This document shows, piece after piece, positions 9,150-17,904 of a stretch of 51,243 bases of DNA. Position numbers and translations under genes: made by a program. Source of the DNA: Streptomyces sp. CBMA291 (lineage in GTDB: Bacteria; Actinomycetota; Actinomycetes; Streptomycetales; Streptomycetaceae); contig NZ_MSJP01000044.1 of NCBI RefSeq assembly GCF_014596525.1, positions 1-51,243 of the forward strand, written 5' to 3'. Below the pieces are notes generated by a model. The model saw nothing but the letters and a program-made list of their open reading frames with translations, did no database searches and was not told where the DNA came from. Position 1 is the first letter of the stretch. Each line of letters opens with the position of its first letter.

Positions 9150-11434
9150 TGCTGTCTTCTTCCGGGGGCCGACCCCCGTACCCCCGAGCTTTCGACACCG
9201 TCAAGCACGCGAGCGCGACGCCGGACAGCGAGCAGCCCTGGAAGGAGCTCGGCCTCAAGGAGGACGAGTACGCGCGCATCCGCGAGATCCTCGGCCGCCG
9301 TCCCACCGGCGCCGAGCTGGCCATGTACTCCGTCATGTGGTCCGAGCACTGCTCGTACAAGAGCAGCAAGGTCCACCTGAAGCAGTTCGGCGAGAAGACC
9401 CCCGTCAACGACGCCATGCTCGTCGGCATCGGCGAGAACGCGGGCGTCGTCGACGTCGGCCAGGGGTACGCGGTCACCTTCAAGGTCGAGTCGCACAACC
9501 ACCCCTCGTACATCGAGCCCTACCAGGGCGCGGCGACGGGCATCGGCGGCATCGTCCGCGACATCCTCGCCATGGGTGCCCGCCCGGTCGCGGTCGTCGA
9601 CCCGCTGCGCTTCGGCGCCGCCGACCACCCCGACACCAAGCGCGTGCTGCCCGGTGTCGTCGCCGGCATCGGCGGCTACGGCAACTGCCTCGGCCTGCCG
9701 AACATCGGCGGCGAGGTCGTCTTCGACTCCTGCTACCAGGGCAACCCGCTGGTCAACGCCGGTTGCATCGGCGTCATGAAGCACGAGGACATCCACCTCG
9801 CCAAGGCCTCGGGCCCCGGCAACAAGGTCATCCTCTACGGCGCCCGCACCGGCGGCGACGGCATCGGCGGCGTCTCGGTCCTCGCGTCCGAGACCTTCGA
9901 CGACACGAAGCCGGCCAAGCGCCCCGCCGTCCAGGTCGGCGACCCCTTCCAGGAGAAGCTCCTCATCGAGTGCACCCTGGAGATCTTCCAGGAGAAGCTC
10001 GTCGCGGGCATCCAGGACCTCGGCGGCGCCGGGCTCTCCTGCGCCACCTCCGAGCTGGCCTCCGCCGGTTCCGGCGGCATGCGGGTCGACCTGGAGAAGG
10101 TGCACCTGCGCGACGCGACCCTCTCGCCCGAGGAAATCCTCATGAGCGAGTCGCAGGAGCGCATGTGCGCGATCGTCGAGCCCCAGCACGTCGACCGCTT
10201 CCTGGAGATCTGCGAGAAGTGGGACGTCATCGCCGTCGTCATCGGTGAGGTGACCGAGGGCGAGCGGCTGGAGATCTTCTGGCACGGCGAGCAGATCGTC
10301 GACGTGCCGCCGCGTTCCGTCGCCCACGAGGGCCCGACCTACCACCGGCCGTTCGCGCGCCCGGAGTGGCAGGACGCGCTCCAGGCGGACGACGCGGGCA
10401 AGCTGCCCCGGCCGCAGGACGGCGCCGAGCTGAAGGACCAGGTCCTGAAGCTGGTCTCGTCGCCGAACCAGGCGTCGAAGTCCTGGATCACGGACCAGTA
10501 CGACCGGTTCGTGCAGGGCAACACGGTCCTGGCGCAGCCCGAGGACGCGGGCATGGTCCGTATCGACGAGGAGACCAACCTCGGCGTGGCCATGGCGACC
10601 GACGGCAACGGCCGGTTCGCGAAGCTCGACCCGTACACGGGTGCGCAGCTCGCGCTCGCGGAGGCGTACCGCAATGTCGCCGCCTCCGGTGCCAAGCCGC
10701 TCGCCATCTCCGACTGCCTGAACTTCGGCTCGCCCGAGGACCCGGCCGTCATGTGGCAGTTCGCCGAGGCCACCCGCGGTCTCGCGGACGGCTGCCTCCA
10801 GCTGGGCACCCCGGTGACCGGCGGAAACGTCTCGCTCTACAACCAGACCGGTGACGTGGCGATCCACCCGACGCCCGTCGTGGCCGTCCTCGGTGTGATC
10901 GACGACGTCAACCGCCGTACGCCGATCGCCTTCGCGGAAGAGGGCCAGCTCCTCTACCTGCTCGGCGACACGCGTGAGGAGTTCGGCGGCTCGGCCTGGT
11001 CCGAGGTGATCCACCAGCACCTGGGCGGTCTGCCGCCGGCCGTGGACCTCGACCGGGAGAAGCTGCTCGGCGACATCCTGATCTCCGCCTCCCGCGACGG
11101 CATGATCGACGCGGCGCACGACCTGTCCGACGGCGGTCTCGTGCAGGCGGTCGTCGAGTCCTGCCTGCGCGGCGGGAACGGCGCGCGGCTGGTCGTCCCC
11201 GAGGGCCTGGACGCGTTCACCTTCCTCTTCTCGGAGTCGGCGGGCCGCGCGGTCGTCGCCGTTCCGCGCAGCGAGGAGCTTCGCTTCACCGACATGTGCG
11301 GTGCGCGCGGTCTCCCGGCGACCCGGATCGGTGTCGTCGACGGTGACGCGGTCGACGTGCAGGGCGAGTTCGCGCTCTCCCTGACCGAGCTGCGCACGGC
11401 GCACGAGGCGACGATCCCGGGCCTGCTGGCCTGA
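9149..11434 (+). CDS. purL: FGAM synthase large subunit PurL (small-type)
   Basis: 761 residues, the normal size for the PurS/PurQ-dependent PurL. It carries out ATP-dependent amidation of FGAR to FGAM. Conserved blocks are [11 protein letters not shown] (about 60), [10 protein letters not shown] (about 110), [15 protein letters not shown] (about 124), [13 protein letters not shown] (about 290) and [13 protein letters not shown] (about 660). ATG 9149 gives an N terminus ([20 protein letters not shown]) about 10-15 residues longer than the Streptomyces form I remember, which begins close to DTVKHA. No alternative start in frame is obvious. A strong terminator follows. Confidence 0.96.
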   Translation: MLSSSGGRPPYPRAFDTVKHASATPDSEQPWKELGLKEDEYARIREILGRRPTGAELAMYSVMWSEHCSYKSSKVHLKQFGEKTPVNDAMLVGIGENAGVVDVGQGYAVTFKVESHNHPSYIEPYQGAATGIGGIVRDILAMGARPVAVVDPLRFGAADHPDTKRVLPGVVAGIGGYGNCLGLPNIGGEVVFDSCYQGNPLVNAGCIGVMKHEDIHLAKASGPGNKVILYGARTGGDGIGGVSVLASETFDDTKPAKRPAVQVGDPFQEKLLIECTLEIFQEKLVAGIQDLGGAGLSCATSELASAGSGGMRVDLEKVHLRDATLSPEEILMSESQERMCAIVEPQHVDRFLEICEKWDVIAVVIGEVTEGERLEIFWHGEQIVDVPPRSVAHEGPTYHRPFARPEWQDALQADDAGKLPRPQDGAELKDQVLKLVSSPNQASKSWITDQYDRFVQGNTVLAQPEDAGMVRIDEETNLGVAMATDGNGRFAKLDPYTGAQLALAEAYRNVAASGAKPLAISDCLNFGSPEDPAVMWQFAEATRGLADGCLQLGTPVTGGNVSLYNQTGDVAIHPTPVVAVLGVIDDVNRRTPIAFAEEGQLLYLLGDTREEFGGSAWSEVIHQHLGGLPPAVDLDREKLLGDILISASRDGMIDAAHDLSDGGLVQAVVESCLRGGNGARLVVPEGLDAFTFLFSESAGRAVVAVPRSEELRFTDMCGARGLPATRIGVVDGDAVDVQGEFALSLTELRTAHEATIPGLLA

Positions 11435-11492
11435 CCCGGCATCACCCTTAGGGGCCTTCCCCGCCCTTAGGGGGAGTCCCCGCCCTTACGGG

Positions 11493-11530
11493 AAGCCCCC
11501 GTCCGGCCTTCGGGCCAGGACGGGGGCTTT
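11493..11530 (+). terminator. Terminator of the purSQL operon
   Basis: Stem AAGCCCCCGTCC (11493-11504) pairs with 11517-11528. A small inner GGCC/GGCC helix and a TTTT run (11527-11530) complete a classic intrinsic terminator. Confidence 0.9.
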
Positions 11531-11654
11531 TCCGTACGGTCGTACGGTCCCACCGCCCCGATTCCGCATACGGCTGACGCCCGCACCCGGGCCGTACGGG
11601 ACACCGGGGCGGGGCGGCCCTAGCCGGAGGTCCGGCGGCGGGAAGGCAGGCAGC

Positions 11655-11724
11655 GCGGAGGCCCGGCGGAGCGGAGGCTCACCCGTGAGGCGGAGGCCCG
11701 GCGGAGCGGAAGCCTGCCCGTGAG
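11655..11724. repeat. Two 35-bp tandem repeats
   Basis: Copies at 11655-11689 and 11690-11724 share GCGGAGGCCCGGCGGAGCGG and end in CCCGTGAG, with only a few differences. They lie just upstream of the leaderless promoter at 11757. Confidence 0.8.
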
Positions 11725-11756
11725 GAGGTCCGGCGGCGCGGGCCGCCCCCGGCGGC

Positions 11757-11762
11757 TAACCT
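11757..11762 (+). promoter_or_regulatory. -10 box of a probable leaderless promoter
   Basis: TAACCT lies 7 nt before ATG 11770, placing the predicted transcription start at the start codon. No Shine-Dalgarno sequence is present. Confidence 0.5.
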
Positions 11763-11769
11763 CGCCTCC

Positions 11770-12573
11770 ATGCCACCGGCCAAGAAGCGCACCCGCCGTT
11801 ACGACTCCGCCAGGACCAGGGCCGCCGTGCTCGCCCAGTTCGGGCACGTACGGGAAGCCGTCGACGCCCTCACGCCCGAGCAGCTCGACGGGCCGACCCG
11901 GCTCGGGGAGTGGACCGTACGGGATCTCGCGGCGCACCTCGCGTGGACGGTGGACTCGGTGCCGCGGCTCCTCGCCGAGCCCGAGCCGGTCGCGGGGGGC
12001 GCGGGGAAGGACCGGACGGCCCTGCTCGACTGGCCGTTCGCGACCGTCGGGGCGGCCGCGCGGATCGACGAGCAGACCCGGGGCATCGACACCGTCGACC
12101 TGCCGGGGCTCTACGCGCGCGTGGCGGAGGAGTACGAGCGGGCGACGGCGGACGCGCCCGACGAACGGCTGCTCGCGGTGCGGTTCGGGCCGATGACCCT
12201 GGCCGATTTCCTCGTCACCCGGACGGTGGAACTGGTCGTCCACACCGACGACCTGAACGCGGCGACCGGCGGCGCCGTCCCCTTCGACCGCCAGGCTCTG
12301 GCCGCCTGCACCCGGCTCCTCGCCGACGCGCTCGCGGCGAAGGCGCCCGGCGGGGCGGTCGAGGTCCGGGTCCCGCCGTTCGCGGTGGTCCAGTGCGTCG
12401 AGGGCCCCCGGCACACCCGGGGCACCCCGCCGAACGTGGTGGAGACGGACCCGCTGACCTGGATCAGGCTGGCGACCGGGCGGACCCGGTGGGCGACCGA
12501 ACGGGACGCGGCCCGGATCAGCGCGAGCGGCGAGCGCGCGGACCTGGCGGAGCTGCTGCCCCTGATGGGCTGA
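11770..12573 (+). CDS. Maleylpyruvate isomerase / sterol-carrier family protein
   Basis: 267 residues. The N-terminal half resembles the mycothiol-dependent maleylpyruvate isomerase/DinB fold: REAVDALTPEQLDGPTRLGEWTVRDLAAHLAW, with a conserved histidine in AAHL and a second in VVHTDDLN. The C-terminal part (EVRVPPFAVVQC; ETDPLTWIRLATGRTRW) resembles the bacterial SCP2-like domain. Such proteins are often mycothiol-linked metal enzymes or carriers; the substrate here cannot be read from sequence. It is monocistronic between the purL terminator and the META lipoprotein gene. Confidence 0.75.
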   Translation: MPPAKKRTRRYDSARTRAAVLAQFGHVREAVDALTPEQLDGPTRLGEWTVRDLAAHLAWTVDSVPRLLAEPEPVAGGAGKDRTALLDWPFATVGAAARIDEQTRGIDTVDLPGLYARVAEEYERATADAPDERLLAVRFGPMTLADFLVTRTVELVVHTDDLNAATGGAVPFDRQALAACTRLLADALAAKAPGGAVEVRVPPFAVVQCVEGPRHTRGTPPNVVETDPLTWIRLATGRTRWATERDAARISASGERADLAELLPLMG

Positions 12574-12616
12574 GCCGGATCCGGAACCGTTTCCCGACGG
12601 GGCCCGTCCCACCGCC

Positions 12617-13552
12617 ATGCAGACGCAGAGGCAGGTGCGGAGCCGGAATCGGACACGTAACGAGACCCAAGGGCTGAGCAGCGGGCGGAAGCGGAGGTGG
12701 CCGGGCGGCGCCCTCGTCGGCGCCGGACTCGTCCTCCTCCTCGCCGGGTGCGGTACGGCGGGGGCCGGGGGGCCCGGCCCGGGGGCGGTTCCACCCGATC
12801 TGCCCGTCGCCGGTACGTACTGGACGATCGGCGCGGTGACGGTGGACGGACAGCGGTCCGCCGCCCCGGACGGGGCCCGGCTGGCCTTCGGCACGGACGG
12901 GCAGGTCCACGGAGACAACGGCTGCAACTCCTTCGGGGCGACCGTCGCCGTCCGGGGCGATCTGCTCACCGTCTCCCCGGGCGGGAGCACGGCGAAGGCC
13001 TGCCCGGAGGACCGGGGGCGCTTTGAGAGCGCCTGGACGAAGGCCTTCACCGGCCCTCTCAGGGGGACCCTCAAGGGACAGGCCCTGACCCTGACCGCCC
13101 CCGACGGCCGGAACTCCCTCGAACTGAAGGCCGAGCCCTCCGCCCCGCTGCGCGGCACCCCGTGGCGGATCGACGGGCTCGTCTCCGGGGAGACGGCGTC
13201 CGCGCTGCCGACGGACAGCGGGACGAAGGCCCGTCTGGTGATCGGCGCGGACGGCCGGATCACCGGGAACCTGGGCTGCAACAACTTCTCCGCGACCGCC
13301 CGGGTCGAGGGCGGGACGCTGACGGTCGAGGGCCCGGCGGCGACCACCCGGATGATGTGTTCGAGCCCCCAGATGCGTCTTGAGACACAGCTGTACGCCC
13401 TCCTCGACGGCCCCCTCGCCTACCGCCTGGACCACAGGACCCTGACCCTGACGACCCCCGAGGGGAAGGGGTTCACGGCGACGGCGACGGCGACGGCGAC
13501 GGCGGGGGAGCCGGGGGATGAGGGGGGCGCGGGGGCGCGGCAGGACCCTTAG
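12617..13552 (+). CDS. Lipoprotein with two META domains
   Basis: 311 residues. A basic N-terminal region precedes a hydrophobic stretch and the lipobox LLLAGC at about residues 40-45, so it is predicted to be lipid-anchored outside the membrane. Two HslJ-type META domains follow. The first has GTYWTIGAVTVDGQ, DNGCNSFGA and ACPEDR. The second has GTPWRIDGLVSGE, NLGCNNFSA and MMCSSPQM. The tail is a TATATATATA run made by a repeated ACGGCG hexamer. In other bacteria META proteins are linked to envelope stress and heat or drug resistance. The start at ATG 12617 has no clear ribosome site. Confidence 0.85.
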   Translation: MQTQRQVRSRNRTRNETQGLSSGRKRRWPGGALVGAGLVLLLAGCGTAGAGGPGPGAVPPDLPVAGTYWTIGAVTVDGQRSAAPDGARLAFGTDGQVHGDNGCNSFGATVAVRGDLLTVSPGGSTAKACPEDRGRFESAWTKAFTGPLRGTLKGQALTLTAPDGRNSLELKAEPSAPLRGTPWRIDGLVSGETASALPTDSGTKARLVIGADGRITGNLGCNNFSATARVEGGTLTVEGPAATTRMMCSSPQMRLETQLYALLDGPLAYRLDHRTLTLTTPEGKGFTATATATATAGEPGDEGGAGARQDP

Positions 13553-13565
13553 GGGCCTTAGGGCT

Positions 13566-13589
13566 CCTAGGGACCCTAGGGCTCCTAGG
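13566..13589. repeat. Three CCTAGG (CTAG) hexamers in 24 bp
   Basis: CCTAGG occurs at 13566-13571, 13575-13580 and 13584-13589, with a 9-bp period, inside a GGGCTCCTAGGGACC-type repeat just after the META gene. Confidence 0.9.
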
Positions 13590-13705
13590 GCCCCTACGGG
13601 TTCCCACCCCGCGCCCTCCGCCAGGAGTCTTCCGCCTCCCCCTCCCGGGTCCTCCGGCCCCCACCGAAGTGGACCTTCGCGGCGTCCCCGAGCCCCTTCC
13701 CCTTC

Positions 13706-13721
13706 ATACCCTCGGGGGTAT
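13706..13721. promoter_or_regulatory. CsoR/CstR-type operator
   Basis: ATACCCTCGGGGGTAT is a 16-bp dyad with perfect 6-bp arms ATACCC/GGGTAT around TCGG. This matches the general form of operators for the CsoR/RcnR/CstR (DUF156) family. It lies about 40 nt upstream of the CoA-disulfide reductase-rhodanese gene. No DUF156 regulator gene is in the window. Confidence 0.65.
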
Positions 13722-13763
13722 GGAGGGCTTCGGAGGAAGCGGCCCCGTCGTGAGGAGAGACCC

Positions 13764-15395
13764 GTGAAGACCGTCATCGTCGGTGGTGTCGCCGGAGGCA
13801 TGTCCACCGCCACCCGCTTGCGCCGCCTGGACGAGCAGGCCGAGATCGTGGTCCTGGAGCGCGGTCCGCACGTCTCGTACGCGAACTGCGGACTGCCGTA
13901 CCACCTGGGCGGGGTCATCGCGGACCGTGAGGCGCTGCTGCTCCAGACGCCCGAGTCGCTGGCCGCCCGGTTCGGGCTCGACGTACGCACCGGGCACGAG
14001 GTGCTCTCCGTGGACACCGCCGCCCGGACCGTCCTGGTCCTGGACCTCGCGGACTCCCGTACCTACACCGAGCCGTACGACCACCTGGTGCTCAGCCCCG
14101 GTGCCCGCCCCGTGGTGCCGCCGGTGCCGGGCGCCGAGCGGGCGCTGACCCTGCGGGACGTCACCGACACCGACCGGATCAAGGCGGTGGTCGACGGCGG
14201 CGCCCGGTCCGCCGTGGTCGTCGGGGGCGGCTTCATCGGGATCGAGGTCGCGGAGAACCTGCGGCGGCGCGGGCTCGCCGTGACCCTGGTGGAGGCGGCC
14301 GGTCAGCTCCTCGGCCCGCTGGACCCGGAGATGGCCGCCCCGGTGACGGCCGAGCTGCGGGCGCACGGCGTGGACGTGCGGCTCGGCGCCCGGACGGTGA
14401 AGGTGCTGCCCGACGCCGTGGAACTGGAGGACGGCGGTCTGGTCCCGGGCGATCTCGTCCTCTTCGCCATCGGCGTACGGCCGGACACGGCACTGGCCGA
14501 GAACGCCGGGCTCGCGATCGGGCCGCGCGGCGGGATCGCCGTCGACGAGCGGCAGCGGACCAGCGACCCCTTCGTGTACGCGGTCGGCGACGCGGCGGAG
14601 AAGACGGACCACCTCACCGGCGAGCCCACCCTCGTCCCCCTGGCCAACCTCGCCAACCGGCACGGCAGGCTCGCCGCCGACGCGATCGCCGGGCGCCCGG
14701 TGCGTTCGGCTCCGGCGATCGGCACGGCGGTGGTCGGGGTCTTCGGTCTCACCGCCGCCGCGACCGGCTGGAACGAGAAGCGGCTGATCGCCGCCGGGCG
14801 CCCGCACCAGGTGGTGCACACCCATCCGGTCTCGCACGCGGGCTACTACCCGGGCGCCGAGCGGATGGCGCTCAAGCTGCTCCTCGACCCGTCCGACGGC
14901 ACCATCCTGGGGGCGCAGGCGGTCGGCGGCGCGGGCGTCGACAAGCGGATCGACGTGCTCGCCACCGCGATCCGGGGCGGCCTCACGGCGGCCGACCTCG
15001 CCGATCTCGAACTGGCCTACGCCCCGGCGTACGGCTCGGCGAAGGACCCGGTGAACCTGCTCGGGCACGTCGCCGACAACCTCGCCACGGGCACGACCCG
15101 GACGGTGCAGTGGCACGAGCTGGACGCGGCCCTGGCCGCCGGTGCGGTCCTCGTCGACGTCCGCACCCCGGCCGAGCACGCCGCCGGAGCCATCCCCGGC
15201 GCCCTGAACATCCCCCTGGACCTGCTCCGCGACCGGCTCGACGAGCTTCCGTCCGGGCGTCCGCTCGTCGTGCACTGCCAGGTCGGCCAGCGCGGCCACA
15301 CCGCCGCCCGCCTCCTCGCCCAGCACGGCCACCAGGCCGCCAACCTGGACGGCGGCTACCTGACCTGGCAGGCGGGCACGGCCGGAAGCGCGTGA
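13764..15395 (+). CDS. CoA-disulfide reductase fused to rhodanese
   Basis: 543 residues beginning at GTG 13764 with GAGGAGAG upstream. Residues 1-about 445 form an FAD/NAD(P)H disulfide reductase of the CoADR/NADH-oxidase/persulfide-reductase group. They contain VIVGGVAGGMSTATRLRR, the redox cysteine Cys42 in SYANCGLPYHLGG, VVVGGGFIGIEVAENLRRRG and the FAD motif YAVGDAAE. Residues about 455-543 form a rhodanese domain with active-site Cys505 in HCQVGQRG. Such fusions reduce CoA disulfide or persulfides and transfer sulfane sulfur in the cytosol. The upstream CsoR/CstR-like operator supports a role in reactive sulfur (or copper) response. Confidence 0.9.
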   Translation: MKTVIVGGVAGGMSTATRLRRLDEQAEIVVLERGPHVSYANCGLPYHLGGVIADREALLLQTPESLAARFGLDVRTGHEVLSVDTAARTVLVLDLADSRTYTEPYDHLVLSPGARPVVPPVPGAERALTLRDVTDTDRIKAVVDGGARSAVVVGGGFIGIEVAENLRRRGLAVTLVEAAGQLLGPLDPEMAAPVTAELRAHGVDVRLGARTVKVLPDAVELEDGGLVPGDLVLFAIGVRPDTALAENAGLAIGPRGGIAVDERQRTSDPFVYAVGDAAEKTDHLTGEPTLVPLANLANRHGRLAADAIAGRPVRSAPAIGTAVVGVFGLTAAATGWNEKRLIAAGRPHQVVHTHPVSHAGYYPGAERMALKLLLDPSDGTILGAQAVGGAGVDKRIDVLATAIRGGLTAADLADLELAYAPAYGSAKDPVNLLGHVADNLATGTTRTVQWHELDAALAAGAVLVDVRTPAEHAAGAIPGALNIPLDLLRDRLDELPSGRPLVVHCQVGQRGHTAARLLAQHGHQAANLDGGYLTWQAGTAGSA

Positions 15396-15473
15396 CCCGG
15401 TGGCGGAGGCGCCACGCGTGACCCGGGCGGCGGAGGCGCCCCCTGGGCGGGGCCGCGCCACCGCCGTCCGTCA

Positions 15474-15569
15474 GTGCGACAGCCAGTCGGTACGGCCGTC
15501 AGTCAGTACGACAGCCTGTCAGTACGGCCGTACGTCGGTACGACAGCCCGTCAGTACGGCAGCAGCTCC
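15474..15569. repeat. Three tandem copies of a 32-bp repeat
   Basis: Copies begin at 15474, 15506 and 15538 with an exact 32-bp period and share GTACGACAGCC(T/C)GTCAGTACGGC; the first is the most diverged. The third covers the sulfatase stop codon, so the array sits between two convergent genes. Confidence 0.85.
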
Positions 15570-16957
15570 GCGTCCGTCCGTTCCCAGGAGGTCCGCAGTT
15601 CGGCGAGGAGCCGGGGTTCGAGGGGGGCGTGGTCGGCCTGCTCGCGGGCGTCGTTTCCGAGGTCGAAGAGCTGGTCGCGCCCGTTCTTGCCCCGGTAGTA
15701 CTTCCAGTCGCCCCGGCGCAGCGCCCGCTCGCCGCGCACCCGCCAGAACAGGTCCCGCTCGGGGACCGCCTCGCCGCGCAGCAGATACCCGGCGAGGCTG
15801 GTGCCGTCGAGCGGGTACGCGGGGTGGGGGCGGGCGCCCGCGAGGTCGAGGAGGGTGGCGGTCCAGTCGGGTGTGAAGACCGGCAGGTCGCTGACCTGCC
15901 CGCCGTCGACCCGCGCGGGCCAGCGCAGGATGGACGGCACCCGTATGCCGCCCTCCTGGAGGGACGCCTTGTTGCCGCTCAGCGGCCAGTTGTAGGAGAA
16001 GCGCTCGCCGCCGTTGTCGCTGGCGAAGAAGACGAGGGTGTCGCGCTCCTGCCCCGAGCGGCGCAGCGCGTCGAGGACCTTGCCGACCGAGCGGTCGAGG
16101 TCCTCGACCATCTGCTTGTACTTGGCGACGGAGCCGCCGTCCTGGTGCCAGAGCGCGGAGCGGTCGCCCGCCTTGATGCGGCGCACGATCTCGGCGCTCA
16201 GCTCCTCGTCGCCGTCGGCGATCCAGGGCCAGTGCGGGGTGGTGAAGTTGAGGTTGAGCAGCCAGGGGCGGTCGTGCTCGCGGTCCTCGATGTACTCGCT
16301 CGCCCGCTCGGTGAGGATCCGGGTGTAGTAGCGCAGGTCCTTGTAGGGGGCGTCGCCCTCGTAGAGGTCGTACTCGCCGCCGAGTCCCAGCTTGGAGTAG
16401 TACTCCAGGGCGCCGCCGAAGTTGCCGAAGAACTCGTCCCAGCCGGAGCGGGTGGGGGAGTAGTCCGGGAGGTAGCCGCAGTGCCACTTGCCGATGAGGG
16501 CGGTGGCGTAGCCGGCGGCGCGCAGCTGGGTGGCGAGCGTGGGGTGGGTGGGTTCGAGCCCGACGGACCGGTCGGCGATCGGTTCGGCGAGCCCGCCCCT
16601 GGTCCGCCCGGGGTAGCGGCCGGTGTAGAGGCTGAAGCGGGTCGGGGAGCAGGTCGCGGAGCCGGAGTACGCGTCGGTGAAGCGGACGCCCTGCCGGGCG
16701 AGCCGGTCGAGGTGCGGGGTCTTGATGTGGGGCGAGCCGTAGGAGGAGAGGTCGGCCCAGCCGAGGTCGTCGCCGAGGATGAAGAGGATGTTGGGGCGCC
16801 GGGAGTGACGGCGCGGGTGCGCGGCGCGGAAGGGGCGCTCGTCGGCGGGGCGCGGGGTGGCCGCCGCTGCCTCGGCGGGGGCGGTGCCGAGGGCGGCGAC
16901 AGCGGCGGCACCGGCGGCGGCACCGCCGAGGGCGCGGCGGGACAGGGGCGTGGACAT
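15551..16957 (-). CDS. Tat-exported sulfatase
   Basis: 468 residues. The N terminus SRRALGGAAAGAAAVAALG is a twin-arginine-type signal followed by an AEA cleavage-like site, so export is expected. The alkaline-phosphatase-fold sulfatase core starts at PNILFILGDDLGWADL (metal-binding aspartates). The formylglycine motif Cys103-S-P-T-R and IGKWHCG are present. Further on come TTPHWPW, FFASDNGG and SLQEGGIRVPS. Modification of Cys103 would be needed for activity. The substrate is unknown. The start ATG 16957 has AGGAG upstream. Confidence 0.92.
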   Translation of the reverse strand: MSTPLSRRALGGAAAGAAAVAALGTAPAEAAAATPRPADERPFRAAHPRRHSRRPNILFILGDDLGWADLSSYGSPHIKTPHLDRLARQGVRFTDAYSGSATCSPTRFSLYTGRYPGRTRGGLAEPIADRSVGLEPTHPTLATQLRAAGYATALIGKWHCGYLPDYSPTRSGWDEFFGNFGGALEYYSKLGLGGEYDLYEGDAPYKDLRYYTRILTERASEYIEDREHDRPWLLNLNFTTPHWPWIADGDEELSAEIVRRIKAGDRSALWHQDGGSVAKYKQMVEDLDRSVGKVLDALRRSGQERDTLVFFASDNGGERFSYNWPLSGNKASLQEGGIRVPSILRWPARVDGGQVSDLPVFTPDWTATLLDLAGARPHPAYPLDGTSLAGYLLRGEAVPERDLFWRVRGERALRRGDWKYYRGKNGRDQLFDLGNDAREQADHAPLEPRLLAELRTSWERTDAELLPY

Positions 16958-17159
16958 GCGGGGTCTCCTGAGGGAGCTGCGTCTGAGCAGGGGGCTCCGG
17001 CGCCCGGCGACGGCGAGTTCACGGCGCGGGGACGCGGAGGGACACGCCCCGGAAGGATCGGGGCGGTGAAGGAGCGCGCGAGGAGGAGAAGGGGGTCAGA
17101 CGCAGCGACAGGCAGCGCTGGTGACACGGACGAGGTCCACGTGTCGGCGCTGGACGAGG

Positions 17160-17175
17160 GTGACCGAACGGTCAC
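17160..17175. promoter_or_regulatory. GTGACC-GAAC-GGTCAC dyad
   Basis: A perfect 6-bp inverted repeat with a 4-nt centre lies about 200 bp upstream of the sulfatase start. It has operator-like geometry; the regulator is unknown. Confidence 0.45.
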
Positions 17176-17459
17176 GCGAGGGCTGCATGCACGGGAGCTT
17201 GCTCGAACTCACGTGCACCTGTCAACGCCCGTCCCGTTCCCCGGACGGCAGGGGGGAGACCCGTAGGGGTGAGGCGGAGACGCGTACGGGGTGGGGCGGA
17301 GGGGACCCGTACGGGATGGGGCGGGGGACCCGCACGGGGTGCGCCTGGAGCCCGTACGGGAAGCCCGAGGGGAAGCCCGTACAGAAGCCCGGGGAAGCCC
17401 GTACGGGAGAGCCGGAAGCGCCCCCACCCCGGCACCCCGCATCACCCTGACCGCCACCC

Positions 17460-17582
17460 GGAGGCCCCGGCACCCCGGAGCCCCGTCACCCCGGCACCCC
17501 GGAGGCCCCGGCACCCCGGAGCCCCGTCACCCCGGCACCCCGGAGGCCCCGGCACCCCGGAGCCCCGTCGCCCCAGAAGCCC
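17460..17582. repeat. 41-bp tandem repeats upstream of purF
   Basis: Copies start at 17460, 17501 and 17542. The unit begins GGAGGCCCCGGCACCCCGGA. The first two are identical and the third diverges at its end. All strands are C/G-biased with no coding signature. Confidence 0.85.
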
Positions 17583-17827
17583 CGGCACCCCGTCACCCCC
17601 GTACCCCCAAGATCCCCCGCACCCGGGAGGAACCTCCCAGGGCCCCGGCCGAAAACGATCGCTCCTGGCGCCCCGGAGTCCCCTCCCCGCGCTCCCCGGG
17701 CGTGCACTCCGTCACATCGCCGGGGGTCCCGCACCCGGCTGCGGGTGCCCTCCCGGACCGGCGCGGGTGCCGGGATCCCTTCCCCCGCCTGCCTCGTAGG
17801 CCTCTCCAAGCCGAAAACGATCTATTG

Positions 17828-17897
17828 GTGCGATCGCACGAGCGCGGCCGGTCCCGCAATTCCTCAATTCGGACCAGTGGTCGAGCCCGTCTACACT
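17828..17897 (+). promoter_or_regulatory. purF promoter: -10 box (leaderless) and upstream palindrome
   Basis: TACACT (17892-17897) ends 7 nt before GTG 17905, so the transcript probably starts at the start codon. A weak -35 (TCGGAC, 17869-17874) is 17 nt upstream of the -10. The perfect 12-bp palindrome GTGCGATCGCAC (17828-17839) and two copies of CCGAAAACGATC (17649-17660 and 17811-17822) lie further upstream as possible operator elements. Confidence 0.5.
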
Positions 17898-17904
17898 CGG
17901 GAAC

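Larger units (their letters stand above)
16958..17904. other. 947-bp gap between sulfatase and purF
   Basis: No ORF here is convincing; the open frames are Pro/Arg/Gly shadows. The gap holds the sulfatase leader, a GTGACC-N4-GGTCAC dyad (17160-17175), CACGTG-like sites near 17139 and 17210, and a zone of scattered CCCGTACGGG-type words (17270-17410). It also holds three 41-bp tandem repeats (17460-17582) and the purF promoter region. Confidence 0.7.

Noticed and set aside
15629..17266. 545-codon plus-strand frame over the sulfatase
   Set aside because: The sulfatase on the minus strand has the full motif set; this frame has none and continues into repeats.
17460..17582. Possible CRISPR array
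   Set aside because: Units are directly tandem with no unique spacers, and no cas genes are present. The same holds for the 32-bp, 14-bp and 24-bp arrays.
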